64,000 nt of DNA from Gammaproteobacteria bacterium (GTDB lineage: Bacteria > Pseudomonadota > Gammaproteobacteria > Steroidobacterales > Woeseiaceae), in NCBI GenBank assembly GCA_024640305.1, contig JAHEFG010000043.1, positions 310,001 to 374,000 of the forward strand, written 5' to 3'. The notes under the pieces are model-generated. The model made no database searches and was not told the DNA's origin. It saw only the letters and a program-made list of their open reading frames with translations. The position numbers and the translations under genes were made by a program. This document shows positions 26,037-34,670 of the stretch, piece by piece. Position 1 is the first letter of the stretch, and the number at the start of each line of letters is the position of its first letter.

Positions 26037-26737
26037 TCAAGTACTTAATAGCACTGCTATTCGGGATGGCCGTCGGAGCGGTTGTGTTTCTTGGTTTGCT
26101 GTACTTCAATCCGCTCACGACGCAGCAGCGGTTGTCGCCAATAACGGTGACCGACAATGAAGTCGTCAAGCTTGGGTATTCGGCTGCTGTACAAGACATG
26201 CTCATTTATACCAACGATGGTGAGTCCAGGGTCGACCCTCATCCAGCCAAGGTATTGCAGTTGTGGGAGGCGCCGATTCGCAAGACACGGGCGATGGCGA
26301 CAGTCCTGACGGATAGCCGTGGACAAGCTGCCGGAATTGGCATCAAATTTTGGTCCGATTCAGAGAGTACAAATATCCTGAACGGGCAGGCAATTGTTGA
26401 CAGCGTCTGGCATATCTATATGCCCGAGCGCGGTAGCCTGTTCGTCGCGCAGAGTGAGAATCTCTGGAGTTACCTGCGGGAAGTTGTTATTCCCGCGTAC
26501 TGGAGCTCAGCCGATAACTGGCGTGGAATATGGCGAGGCAATATTACTGCAGGACCGGGAGCGCTCGGAACGGCAAGCGTGGCCGGTGGCAGTGGCGAGT
26601 TCGCAGGGCTGAGGTCTGAAGGAGTCGAGGCGCTCAGTGCAAAGGCGTACTCGGTGGAGCTTGGGCCGGTTGCCGTCGAAGGCGAGCTGTCTATCGAAAT
26701 TCCGAGCGAGGAATTGGAGGCTAGCCCAGATCCTTGA
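26033..26737 (+). CDS. TM-anchored protein of unknown function, paralogue of preceding gene
   Basis: A 234-residue protein with a GTG start overlapping the previous stop, an N-terminal membrane helix (LIALLFGMAVGAVVFLGLLYF) and an exported domain with Trp-rich turns (WHIYMPERGSLF, YWSSADNWRGIWRGN). The late GEFAGLRSEGVEALSA resembles the TREFGSLHGEISERW part of its neighbour. No known family or catalytic motif was seen. It overlaps the convergent flavoprotein gene by 17 bases. Confidence 0.65.
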   Translation: MIKYLIALLFGMAVGAVVFLGLLYFNPLTTQQRLSPITVTDNEVVKLGYSAAVQDMLIYTNDGESRVDPHPAKVLQLWEAPIRKTRAMATVLTDSRGQAAGIGIKFWSDSESTNILNGQAIVDSVWHIYMPERGSLFVAQSENLWSYLREVVIPAYWSSADNWRGIWRGNITAGPGALGTASVAGGSGEFAGLRSEGVEALSAKAYSVELGPVAVEGELSIEIPSEELEASPDP

Positions 26738-27935
26738 GCGCGACGTTAGCGTTGGCTAATCGTTGCGGGTCGATTCGAGCGCGTGCCGCGATCAGCGCTT
26801 TTGACTGCAGAAAGTCTTTCGGCGAATTGATAGCGTCGACCGCGATTAGGATGCCGTCCTTCAGATATAAACAAGAAAAGCTGGCGCTTTCCGGATTGCC
26901 TCGCAATATCGTCGTGTCGTAACCCTGAGACAGCCCCGCGATCTGAAGCTTGAGGTCGTACTGGTCGGACCAGAACCAAGGCACCTGTGCGTAGTGCATT
27001 TCCACACCGCAAATATTGCTGGCGGCGGTTTTCGCTTGTTCAACGGCGTTATGCACCGACTCGAGTCGCAATTGTGTATCGTAAATTGCGTTGGGGTGCG
27101 AAGTGCAGTCGCCAACAGCATAGATATTCGAATCCGAAGTCTGGCACTTGTCATTAACGACAATTCCGTCGTTGACCTCCAGACCTGCGGATTCGGCGAG
27201 CTCGACATTGGGCAGGATGCCGACGCCAATGACGACAAAATCAGCTGCCAATACCTGCCCATCGCCGGTATTGACCGAGTGCACCTTGCCATTGCCATGA
27301 AAGCCGCTGAGGCCAGTCGCGAGCAACAGTTTGACGCCATGACTAGCGTGCGTTCTTTGATAAAAGTCTGACACCTGGGTCGATACAACGCGGCTCAATA
27401 CACGGTCAGCCATTTCTATTACGGTGACGTCCAGACCACGCTGACGACACACGGCGGCCACTTCCAGGCCAATATATCCGGCACCCACGATGACAACACG
27501 CGCGCCTTTGGATGCGGCTGCGCGGATGCCGTCGACGTCTGCTATACCACGCAAATAGTGGATGCCCTCGAGCTCGCAGCCTTCGACCTGTAATTTTCGA
27601 ACACGCGAACCGGTTGCCAGGATGAGTTTGTCGTAGGCGACTTCGTTACCATTACTGGTCGTGAGCCGTCGTGTACTGCGATCGACATCGCTGACCCGTG
27701 TATTCAATCGCAACTCGATTTGAGCATCGCCATAAAAGGCAGCCGGTTTTACGTACAGGCGTTCGACCGCCAGCTCACCCGCAAGGTATTTCTTCGACAA
27801 TGGAGGGCGCTGGTACGGCAGGTACGGTTCGTCCCCGATGAGCACAATGCGTCCGCCAAATTTCTTTTGTCTGAGCGTTGCAATGGCCTGACCCGCCGCG
27901 TGGCCGGCACCGACGATCGCAATGGTTTCCGTCAC
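26721..27935 (-). CDS. FAD-dependent ferredoxin/rubredoxin reductase family protein
   Basis: A 404-residue flavoprotein: FAD-binding IVGAGHAAGQAIATLRQ at the N-terminus, NAD(P)-binding VVIVGAGYIGLEVA near residues 145-160, ATG motif LILATGSRVRKL and the second FAD motif IYAVGDC. This is the putidaredoxin/rhodocoxin/rubredoxin reductase group that passes electrons from NADH to a small redoxin for a P450 or hydroxylase. No redoxin or P450 gene is adjacent, so its partner must lie elsewhere. Confidence 0.85.
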   Translation of the reverse strand: MTETIAIVGAGHAAGQAIATLRQKKFGGRIVLIGDEPYLPYQRPPLSKKYLAGELAVERLYVKPAAFYGDAQIELRLNTRVSDVDRSTRRLTTSNGNEVAYDKLILATGSRVRKLQVEGCELEGIHYLRGIADVDGIRAAASKGARVVIVGAGYIGLEVAAVCRQRGLDVTVIEMADRVLSRVVSTQVSDFYQRTHASHGVKLLLATGLSGFHGNGKVHSVNTGDGQVLAADFVVIGVGILPNVELAESAGLEVNDGIVVNDKCQTSDSNIYAVGDCTSHPNAIYDTQLRLESVHNAVEQAKTAASNICGVEMHYAQVPWFWSDQYDLKLQIAGLSQGYDTTILRGNPESASFSCLYLKDGILIAVDAINSPKDFLQSKALIAARARIDPQRLANANVALKDLG

Positions 27936-27948
27936 GCTGGCCTCAGCC

Positions 27949-30312
27949 CTATTGTATGGCTTGCAGCGGCCACATCATGGGTAACAGAACCATGACTGCG
28001 ATAAATACGACAATGGTTAGTGGCACGCCGACTTTCAGATAGTCGACGAAGCGGTAACCACCGGGACCCATTACGAGAATGTTAGCCGGATGTGATATCG
28101 GGCTCGTGAAACTTGCCGATGCGGCCATCGCGACTGCCATCATCGCGGTTTCGGGCTGCAGCCCCATATCGCTCATGGCTGAGAGCACGATAGGCGACAT
28201 CAGTACAACCAGTGCCGCGGTAGGAATGATCATTGTCGCCATAGCAGTCAGGATGTACAGACCCATAATGACCGGCCACGGACCGGCGTCGCCAAGGAAT
28301 GCCATAACCTGATTTGCCAGGTAGGTTGCCGCGCCGGAATCCTGCATCGCGGTGCCCAATGGCAACATGCCGGCTATGAGAAATATGGCTCGCCAATCGA
28401 TAGCACGATACGCCTGTTCCATATTGAGGCAGCCCGTTAACACCATGACCGTGCCACCAATGACCGCAGCCACTGCGATGGGCGCGTAGCCGAGCATGAC
28501 CGCGAGCACAACACCCAGCATTATAGCCGCCGCGAGAGGCGCACGGCCTGTGTCGGGAGGCTCCTGACCCAGTGGCGTCAGAATAAGAAAATCGGATTCA
28601 GCGGATAGCAGTTGCAAGCGGTCGCGGGGGCCCAGCAATAGCAATGCATCACCAATTTGCAGGCGTTCATCGGCCAGCTCGGTGCCGACAGTTTCACCTT
28701 CGCGCCAGATGCCGGCGAGCTCGATGCCATAACGCTCCCGAAAATTCAGTTCACCGACTGTTCGACCGGCCAGGCTGGTGCGTGGATCCAGGGTTGCGTC
28801 CATCAACGTCAGGCGCTCGGATTCGAGCGCTCCGAGGTTCGGTGAAACACTGGTCTCAATCTCAAGTTCCTGCAAACCTCGCAATACGTCCAGGTCTGAC
28901 GGCTGACCCTCGATGAGTATCAGATCTCCGCCCAGGAGATCGTCATCAACTTGCGGCATGACCGTAAGGGACCCGTCGCGGAAAACGGCGACGACGCGAA
29001 AATCGAAGACATCGGCAAGGCGGCGTTTGCTCAAGGTGGCATTGGCGAGCTCACTTTCCTTGGGCAGGCGTACGACAAACATCCGTTCGTCGGATTGGTA
29101 TACCTCGTCCAGCCGCTCAGGCGAGAGAATTTCAACTGCGGAGAATTCCGAAAACTTCTCCAGCTGCGCGACCGCGTCGACCTCTCCATGGACTAATACT
29201 CGTTCGCCCTTGCGCAATGGAACATAGGCAAGATTCGTAAGCCGGTATTGATCTCTGCGTTTTACGCCGACAACAGAGACGTTGAAGCGTGTACGAAAAT
29301 TTGCGTCGCGTATGAGTTCAGATACGAGTGGTGAGGTGTCGCCAATCGTTACTTCAGCGTAGGCGATCTTCTCAGCGACCATGGATTTCAAGACCGGCGC
29401 TTCGCGTTCGATGACGAGATCTGACCAGCGACGCAACTCACGAAACTGGTCGACGCGGCCTTGCACAAGTATGCCATCGCCACCGCGCAGAATGGTCTGC
29501 CTGCCTGGCAGGGGTTTGCTGCGGCCCTGTCGAACAACGGCAAGGATGATCAGGCCGGTCGAGGTGCCAACGCGGCTCTCGGCAAGTGTCTTGCCAACAA
29601 GTATTGAGTTGGTTGGTACTCGCAGCATAAACGTCCGTTCATGCAGTTTGTAACGTGCACGCAAGCTGCGCTGGCTGACGTGTTTGCCGTGTTCTGCGCG
29701 TTTCTTCGGCAGCAGGAATCTGCCAAACAGTGCGACAAACAACACACCGATAACCATGACGCTGCCGCCTATAGGCGTGAAATCAAATAGCTTGAAGGGT
29801 GCGTGTCCGCCCAGCACCAGGGACTCACTGATGAGCAGGTTGGGCGGCGTACCTATCAGGGTCGTGAGGCCGCCCAGTAATGTTGAATAGGCAAGCGGCA
29901 TTAATAGCCTGGAAGCGGGGATTCGCGTGCGTCGTGACACTTCGACGACGACCGGCAACATCAGTGCCGCAACGCCAATATTGTTCATGAAGGCAGAAAG
30001 TACGGCCCCGGTAACCATAATGACGAGGATCATTGCGAACTCGCGACGCCCAGCAATGCGCATGACCTGGCGGCCTATGATGTCCGCGATACCAGTCCTG
30101 GTGAGGCCTTCGCTGAGGATGAACATTGCCCAGACGGTGATGACGGCGCTGTTCGAGAAACCTGCGAACGCCTGATTGGAGTCAACCAGTCCGGTAATAG
30201 CCAGCGCGCCGAGCACCAGCAAGGCGACCAGGTCCATGCGGATGACTTCGCTGATAAACAGAATCAGCGAGACGACAAGAATGCCGAGGACAAGTGCGAT
30301 GTCGTAAGTCAT
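27949..30312 (-). CDS. SLC13/DASS-type transporter with TrkA-C (RCK_C) domains
   Basis: A 787-residue inner membrane protein. About five N-terminal and several C-terminal membrane helices (for example MLPVVVEVSRRTRIPASRLLMPLAY and MATMIIPTAALVVLMSPIVL) enclose a large cytosolic part of repeated TrkA-C domains (LKSMVAEKIAYAEVTIGDTSPL and related repeats). This arrangement is common in putative sulfate or dicarboxylate symporters. ATG at 30312 is used since the first helix follows; the 18 upstream codons lack similarity. The substrate is not determinable. Confidence 0.88.
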   Translation of the reverse strand: MTYDIALVLGILVVSLILFISEVIRMDLVALLVLGALAITGLVDSNQAFAGFSNSAVITVWAMFILSEGLTRTGIADIIGRQVMRIAGRREFAMILVIMVTGAVLSAFMNNIGVAALMLPVVVEVSRRTRIPASRLLMPLAYSTLLGGLTTLIGTPPNLLISESLVLGGHAPFKLFDFTPIGGSVMVIGVLFVALFGRFLLPKKRAEHGKHVSQRSLRARYKLHERTFMLRVPTNSILVGKTLAESRVGTSTGLIILAVVRQGRSKPLPGRQTILRGGDGILVQGRVDQFRELRRWSDLVIEREAPVLKSMVAEKIAYAEVTIGDTSPLVSELIRDANFRTRFNVSVVGVKRRDQYRLTNLAYVPLRKGERVLVHGEVDAVAQLEKFSEFSAVEILSPERLDEVYQSDERMFVVRLPKESELANATLSKRRLADVFDFRVVAVFRDGSLTVMPQVDDDLLGGDLILIEGQPSDLDVLRGLQELEIETSVSPNLGALESERLTLMDATLDPRTSLAGRTVGELNFRERYGIELAGIWREGETVGTELADERLQIGDALLLLGPRDRLQLLSAESDFLILTPLGQEPPDTGRAPLAAAIMLGVVLAVMLGYAPIAVAAVIGGTVMVLTGCLNMEQAYRAIDWRAIFLIAGMLPLGTAMQDSGAATYLANQVMAFLGDAGPWPVIMGLYILTAMATMIIPTAALVVLMSPIVLSAMSDMGLQPETAMMAVAMAASASFTSPISHPANILVMGPGGYRFVDYLKVGVPLTIVVFIAVMVLLPMMWPLQAIQ

Positions 30313-30655
30313 GCAGCCAGTTTGATTGGTAGAAAAAGCAGTCGGAGTATGCGGGATTCTATACAAACAGACTAGAGCGTACCGGCGTTACGTCATTGTG
30401 GCCGTGATGCCAGTCACTGATGTCTACAAAGCTACCTGCTTGCGGCGAGTGGTCCGTCTACGCGTTGGTGGCGCCAAATGCTCGATCACCGTATCGAGAA
30501 TGTCGACGAATCCGGATTTTCTCGAACAGGCAGCCCTCTACGTCCTGGCACAGCGTACCTGGAGCAGGAATCCGGGCAGCGCCTTGCCACAAGGCGCCTG
30601 CGCTGAAGAATTCCTTTTATCAACAGTCACTTGAACCTTGTGAATGCATCCAGTA
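30313..30655. other. Intergenic region before the helicase
   Basis: The 381-base space between the divergent SLC13 and helicase genes holds an unlabelled hairpin (GCGCCTT at 30579-30585 with AAGGCGC at 30591-30597), the helicase promoter and a LexA-like box. Open frames here (about 30326-30634 and 30420-30707) show no family likeness or ribosome site and are treated as chance. Confidence 0.45.
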
Positions 30656-30671
30656 CTGTATAAAAATACAT
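30631..30671 (+). promoter_or_regulatory. Helicase promoter with LexA-like box
   Basis: TTGAAC at 30631-30636 stands 17 bases before TACTGT (30654-30659). Overlapping it, CTGTATAAAAATACAT at 30656-30671 fits the gammaproteobacterial LexA box CTGT-N8-ACAG with one mismatch at the last base. uvrD-type genes are SOS regulated in E. coli, so repression by LexA is plausible. Confidence 0.5.
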
Positions 30672-30693
30672 ATCTTCAGGGTGGAGTGCGGGC

Positions 30694-32793
30694 GTGCAAG
30701 CAGCTGAGCATATTGATGACTATCTGGAACTGCTGAACCCGGCGCAGCGTCAGGCGGCTGCGTACGGAGAGAAGCCAGCTGGTGGCGCCTTTCAGGCGGG
30801 ACCTCTCCTTATTATTGCCGGAGCAGGTACGGGTAAGACAATGACGCTTGCGCATCGTGTGGCGCATTTGGTTATCCAGGGCGTGAGTCCCGAACGCATT
30901 CTGCTACTGACGTTTACCCGGCGGGCGGCACAGGAGATGACGCGGCGTGTCGATAACATTGTCCGAAGAATGCTCGATGGCGGCAGGACGAGGCTTGTCG
31001 CGGCCGGCGTGCTTCCATGGTCCGGTACATTTCACTCCGTCGCGAATCGCCTGCTTCGACAATTCGCGGCCAACCTGAATCTCGACCCTGGTTTTTCGGT
31101 GCTCGACAGAGGTGATGCAGCAGATCTGATCGATGTTGCCCGACATGAGATGGCACTTTCAAAAAAGTCGCGCCGTTTTCCCAAGAAAGACACTTGCCTG
31201 GCAATTTACTCGCGTTGTGTGAATTCGCAGCAGCCACTACTCGATGTTCTGAATGAAACCTACCCGTGGTGTGTGGATTGGGAGCCGGAATTGCGAGAGC
31301 TTTTCCGCCACTACGTCGAACGGAAGCAAAATATCCAGGCGCTGGATTACGACGATTTGCTGCTGTACTGGAGCCACCTTGTCGCGGATGCAGAGTTTGC
31401 AGCGGAGATTGGGTCCTGGTTTGACCATGTGCTCGTCGATGAATACCAGGATACCAACCTGGTTCAGGCGCAAATACTAAGGGCGCTTAAACCGGACGGC
31501 TCAGGTGTAACCGTTGTTGGCGACGACGCGCAGTCGATTTATTCATTTCGAGCTGCGGAGGTGGAAAACATCCTCGGCTTTCCTGATCAATTCATGCCAA
31601 CAGCGCAAATTGTTTCACTGGAAGAAAATTATCGATCCAGCCAGTCGATTCTGGACTCGGCAAACTTCCTGATTGCCGAAAGTGAGCGGCAATATCGTAA
31701 GAACCTGTATTCGAATAGCAAGCACGGCGACAAACCGCACTATGTCACTGTGGAAGACAGCGATGCCGAAGCTGAGTACGTTGTAGAGTCGATTCTCGAA
31801 AATCGTGAGATGGGGATGCAGCTCATGGATCAGGCCGTCTTGTTTCGTGGCTCGCACCACAGTGACAGGCTCGAACTCGAACTCGTGCGGCGGAAAATTC
31901 CCTACGTGAAATATGGTGGCCTGAAATTTCTTGAAGCCGGGCATGTAAAGGATGTCTTGTCCGTTCTTAAGTGGGCTGAGAACCCGAAAAACGAGGTGGC
32001 GGCATTTCGGGTTCTGAAGTTGCTGCCTGGTATGGGGCCGGCCTACGCGTCGCGCGGATACGAGTATCTGGCGCTCAATGACTTCAGTTTCTGCTCGTTG
32101 CGTGAATTTCGCCCACCGTCGGCAACCAGCAATGACTGGCAGGGCTTTTGCCGGTTAATGGAATCGTTGTCCGCGGCTGAGGCCAGCGACAGCGGCTGGC
32201 AAGCACAGTTCGCCGAGGTTCGGCGATGGTATCAGCCGCAGCTCGAACGTTTGTATGACGGCCTCGACACTCGCGAGGCGGATCTCGAGCAGCTCGAGCA
32301 AATTTCCGGCCGCTATCCGACACGCGAGCGGTTTCTGACCGAGTTGACGCTTGACCCGCCAAGTGCGGCGGGCGATCTGGCCGGCGATCCTTTGCTGGAC
32401 GAAGACTACTTGATTCTATCGACCGTGCACTCAGCCAAGGGACAGGAGTGGGATGCGGTCTATATTTTGAATGTTGCGGACGGAATTTTTCCTTCGGAGT
32501 TCGCGACAGGAAAGCCCGCGATGATCGAAGAGGAGAGGCGCCTCTTATACGTTGCAATGACGCGCGCCAAACAATCGCTTGCCCTTATCGCACCGCTTAA
32601 GTATCACGTTACTCAGCAGCGCCGCGATGGTGACAAACATGTCTATGGCGCGCGCAGTCGTTTTCTCACGGACGGGATGTTGGAGACACTGGACGCTCGT
32701 TTCCATGGACGTGCTGAAGCAAATGGCGGGCCGCGAGTAGTTGTCTCTGGAAAGCAATTGGACGTGGCTGCTCGGATGCGTGAGATGTGGTAA
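30694..32793 (+). CDS. UvrD/Rep-family SF1 DNA helicase
   Basis: A 699-residue ATP-dependent 3'-5' DNA helicase. Motifs in order: LNPAQRQAAAYG (Q motif), AGAGTGKT (residues 42-49, Walker A), VDEYQDTN (motif II), GDDAQSIYSFRAAE (motif III), LEENYRSSQSIL (motif IV), STVHSAKGQEWDAVYILN (motif V) and EERRLLYVAMTRAKQSL (motif VI). GTG at 30694 follows AGGGTGGAG. It is shorter than UvrD of E. coli, and belongs with the smaller UvrD-like enzymes. It is probably involved in DNA repair given the LexA-like box upstream. Confidence 0.92.
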   Translation: MQAAEHIDDYLELLNPAQRQAAAYGEKPAGGAFQAGPLLIIAGAGTGKTMTLAHRVAHLVIQGVSPERILLLTFTRRAAQEMTRRVDNIVRRMLDGGRTRLVAAGVLPWSGTFHSVANRLLRQFAANLNLDPGFSVLDRGDAADLIDVARHEMALSKKSRRFPKKDTCLAIYSRCVNSQQPLLDVLNETYPWCVDWEPELRELFRHYVERKQNIQALDYDDLLLYWSHLVADAEFAAEIGSWFDHVLVDEYQDTNLVQAQILRALKPDGSGVTVVGDDAQSIYSFRAAEVENILGFPDQFMPTAQIVSLEENYRSSQSILDSANFLIAESERQYRKNLYSNSKHGDKPHYVTVEDSDAEAEYVVESILENREMGMQLMDQAVLFRGSHHSDRLELELVRRKIPYVKYGGLKFLEAGHVKDVLSVLKWAENPKNEVAAFRVLKLLPGMGPAYASRGYEYLALNDFSFCSLREFRPPSATSNDWQGFCRLMESLSAAEASDSGWQAQFAEVRRWYQPQLERLYDGLDTREADLEQLEQISGRYPTRERFLTELTLDPPSAAGDLAGDPLLDEDYLILSTVHSAKGQEWDAVYILNVADGIFPSEFATGKPAMIEEERRLLYVAMTRAKQSLALIAPLKYHVTQQRRDGDKHVYGARSRFLTDGMLETLDARFHGRAEANGGPRVVVSGKQLDVAARMREMW

Positions 32794-32821
32794 AAAAAAG
32801 CGGTGACCGCAGGGTCACCGC
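32792..32821 (-). terminator. Intrinsic terminator of ilvA
   Basis: On the minus strand a 9-bp stem (32813-32821 with 32800-32808, four-base loop) is followed by eight T (32799-32792). It ends right at the helicase stop codon and terminates ilvA transcripts that come from the right. The 170 bases up to ilvA hold nothing else recognised. Confidence 0.85.
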
Positions 32822-32990
32822 AAACATTACGAAACAAACAGCATAAGGGAATTATTTAGTTTGTTACGTGAATCTCGTCTTCAGCCGTAGCGTTGTTACA
32901 TACCTTCGATGCCCCGGCGCACGAATTGGTTGCGACCAAAATGGAATAATGGCGTCGTATATTCCAGAAACAGGGTGTCAGAAGATTCCG

Positions 32991-34508
32991 TCAGGAAAGG
33001 AATATGGCGTAAGCGGGGTTGTCGCTTTCTTCCCAGTGAGGGTAGCCGAGGTCGGCAAGGTGCGCTTCCAGTTCCGTAGTTTCCTCTTTGGGTACGTCAA
33101 TGCCGGCGAGGATGCGGCCGTAATCTGAGCCATGGTTACGGTAGTGGAACAAGCTTATATTCCAGTTGGTGCCTATCGCATTCAGGAAGTCGAGGAGCGC
33201 GCCCGGTCGTTCCGGGAATTCAAAGCGAAACAAGCGTTCGTTGGCAATCCCGGTTGCGCGACCGCCCACCATATGGCGCACATGCAGTTTCACCATTTCA
33301 TTGTCGCTGAGATCGTCGACAGGATAATTTGCATCCCTTAACTCGGCCAATAGCTGATGACGTTCTTTGAGGCCATGTCGCAGCTGAACGCCGACAAATA
33401 TGTGCGCCTTGCTGGTATCGCTGTAGCGGTAGTTGAATTCAGTAATGCCGCGACGCCCAATGATTTCGCAAAAGTTGCGAAAGCTGCCTGGTTCTTCCGG
33501 AATTTCGGCGGCCAGCAACATTTCGGCTTGTTCGCCAACTGCAGCGCGCTCGGCAATATGCCGAAGGCGATCGAAATTCACATTGGCACCGCAATTGATC
33601 GTGATGATCGATTGATTCTCGAGCTTATGGTCAGCGATGTATTTCTTAACGCCGGCTACGGCGAGGCCCCCGGCTGGCTCGACGATGGATCGAGTGTCTT
33701 CGAAAATGTCGCGAATGGCTGCGCAGATCTGGTCAGTGTCGACGGTGACGACCTCATCCACGAATTGCTGGCACAGTCGAAATGTCTCATCGCCCACGCG
33801 CCGCACGGCGACGCCATCCGCAAAGATGCCAACATGATCCAAAACGACCGGGTGGCCGGCCTGCAGTGATTCGTGCATCGCGGCCGAGTCCGCGGGTTCG
33901 ACGCCAACAATACGAATATTTGGATTCACGGACTTGATGTATGTGGCAATGCCGGCAATGAGACCTCCGCCGCCTATCGGCACAAAGATGGCATCGATAT
34001 CCTCCTCCGCCTGCTTGAGAATCTCTACGGCAATCGTGCCCTGGCCGGCAATAACGTCCGGATCGTCAAACGGATGAATGAAGACGAGGCCGAGTTGCTG
34101 TTCCAGTTCTCGCCCTCGCGCATAGGCTTCGTCGTAGTTGTCGCCATGCAAGACGACCTCACCAGCCAGCGAACGTACGGCGTCGACCTTGATGGATGGC
34201 GTCGTAACGGGCATAACGATGACCGCTCGAACGCCACGGCGCTGGGCGGCTAGCGCGACGCCTTGTGCGTGATTGCCGGCAGAACTGCAGATCACACCGT
34301 TGGCCAGCTCGTCATCTGATAACGAGGCGAGTTTGGCGTACGCACCGCGTAACTTGAACGAGAAAACCGGTTGCAGGTCCTCGCGTTTCAGCCAGATCCG
34401 GTTTTTCAGGCGCGCCGACAGGTTACGCGCAAAATCCAGCGGTGACTCGATGGCTACCTCATAGACCGCCGCATTTCGAATTCGCTCCTGATAGCTGATG
34501 TCGTTCAT
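32991..34508 (-). CDS. ilvA: Threonine ammonia-lyase, biosynthetic
   Basis: Deaminates threonine to 2-oxobutanoate, the committed step of isoleucine synthesis; PLP enzyme. The 505-residue length and two C-terminal ACT-like domains (EIPEEPGSFRNFCEIIG and FEFPERPGALLDFLNAIG) mark the allosteric biosynthetic enzyme rather than the short catabolic one. The PLP lysine is in FSFKLRGAYAKL and the phosphate-binding loop in PIGGGGLIAG. It is divergent from pyrC with 162 bases between. Confidence 0.95.
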   Translation of the reverse strand: MNDISYQERIRNAAVYEVAIESPLDFARNLSARLKNRIWLKREDLQPVFSFKLRGAYAKLASLSDDELANGVICSSAGNHAQGVALAAQRRGVRAVIVMPVTTPSIKVDAVRSLAGEVVLHGDNYDEAYARGRELEQQLGLVFIHPFDDPDVIAGQGTIAVEILKQAEEDIDAIFVPIGGGGLIAGIATYIKSVNPNIRIVGVEPADSAAMHESLQAGHPVVLDHVGIFADGVAVRRVGDETFRLCQQFVDEVVTVDTDQICAAIRDIFEDTRSIVEPAGGLAVAGVKKYIADHKLENQSIITINCGANVNFDRLRHIAERAAVGEQAEMLLAAEIPEEPGSFRNFCEIIGRRGITEFNYRYSDTSKAHIFVGVQLRHGLKERHQLLAELRDANYPVDDLSDNEMVKLHVRHMVGGRATGIANERLFRFEFPERPGALLDFLNAIGTNWNISLFHYRNHGSDYGRILAGIDVPKEETTELEAHLADLGYPHWEESDNPAYAIFLS

Positions 34509-34670
34509 CTGTTGCCCGTTATGGAAGTGCCAGCTCGGTTATCGCATACACAGCCGCCACTCGCAAAATTTCACCAGCAAACCCGAAATCTGTGGTGACA
34601 TTGCACGTGAGCGTTTTGTGCAACAAGACCTCGCATAGCTTTTGCCGCGCGACCCTCTCATAATCGGCAT

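Noticed and set aside
30420-30707. 95-codon frame before the helicase
   Set aside because: Odd composition, no ribosome site, runs through the promoter and LexA-like box.
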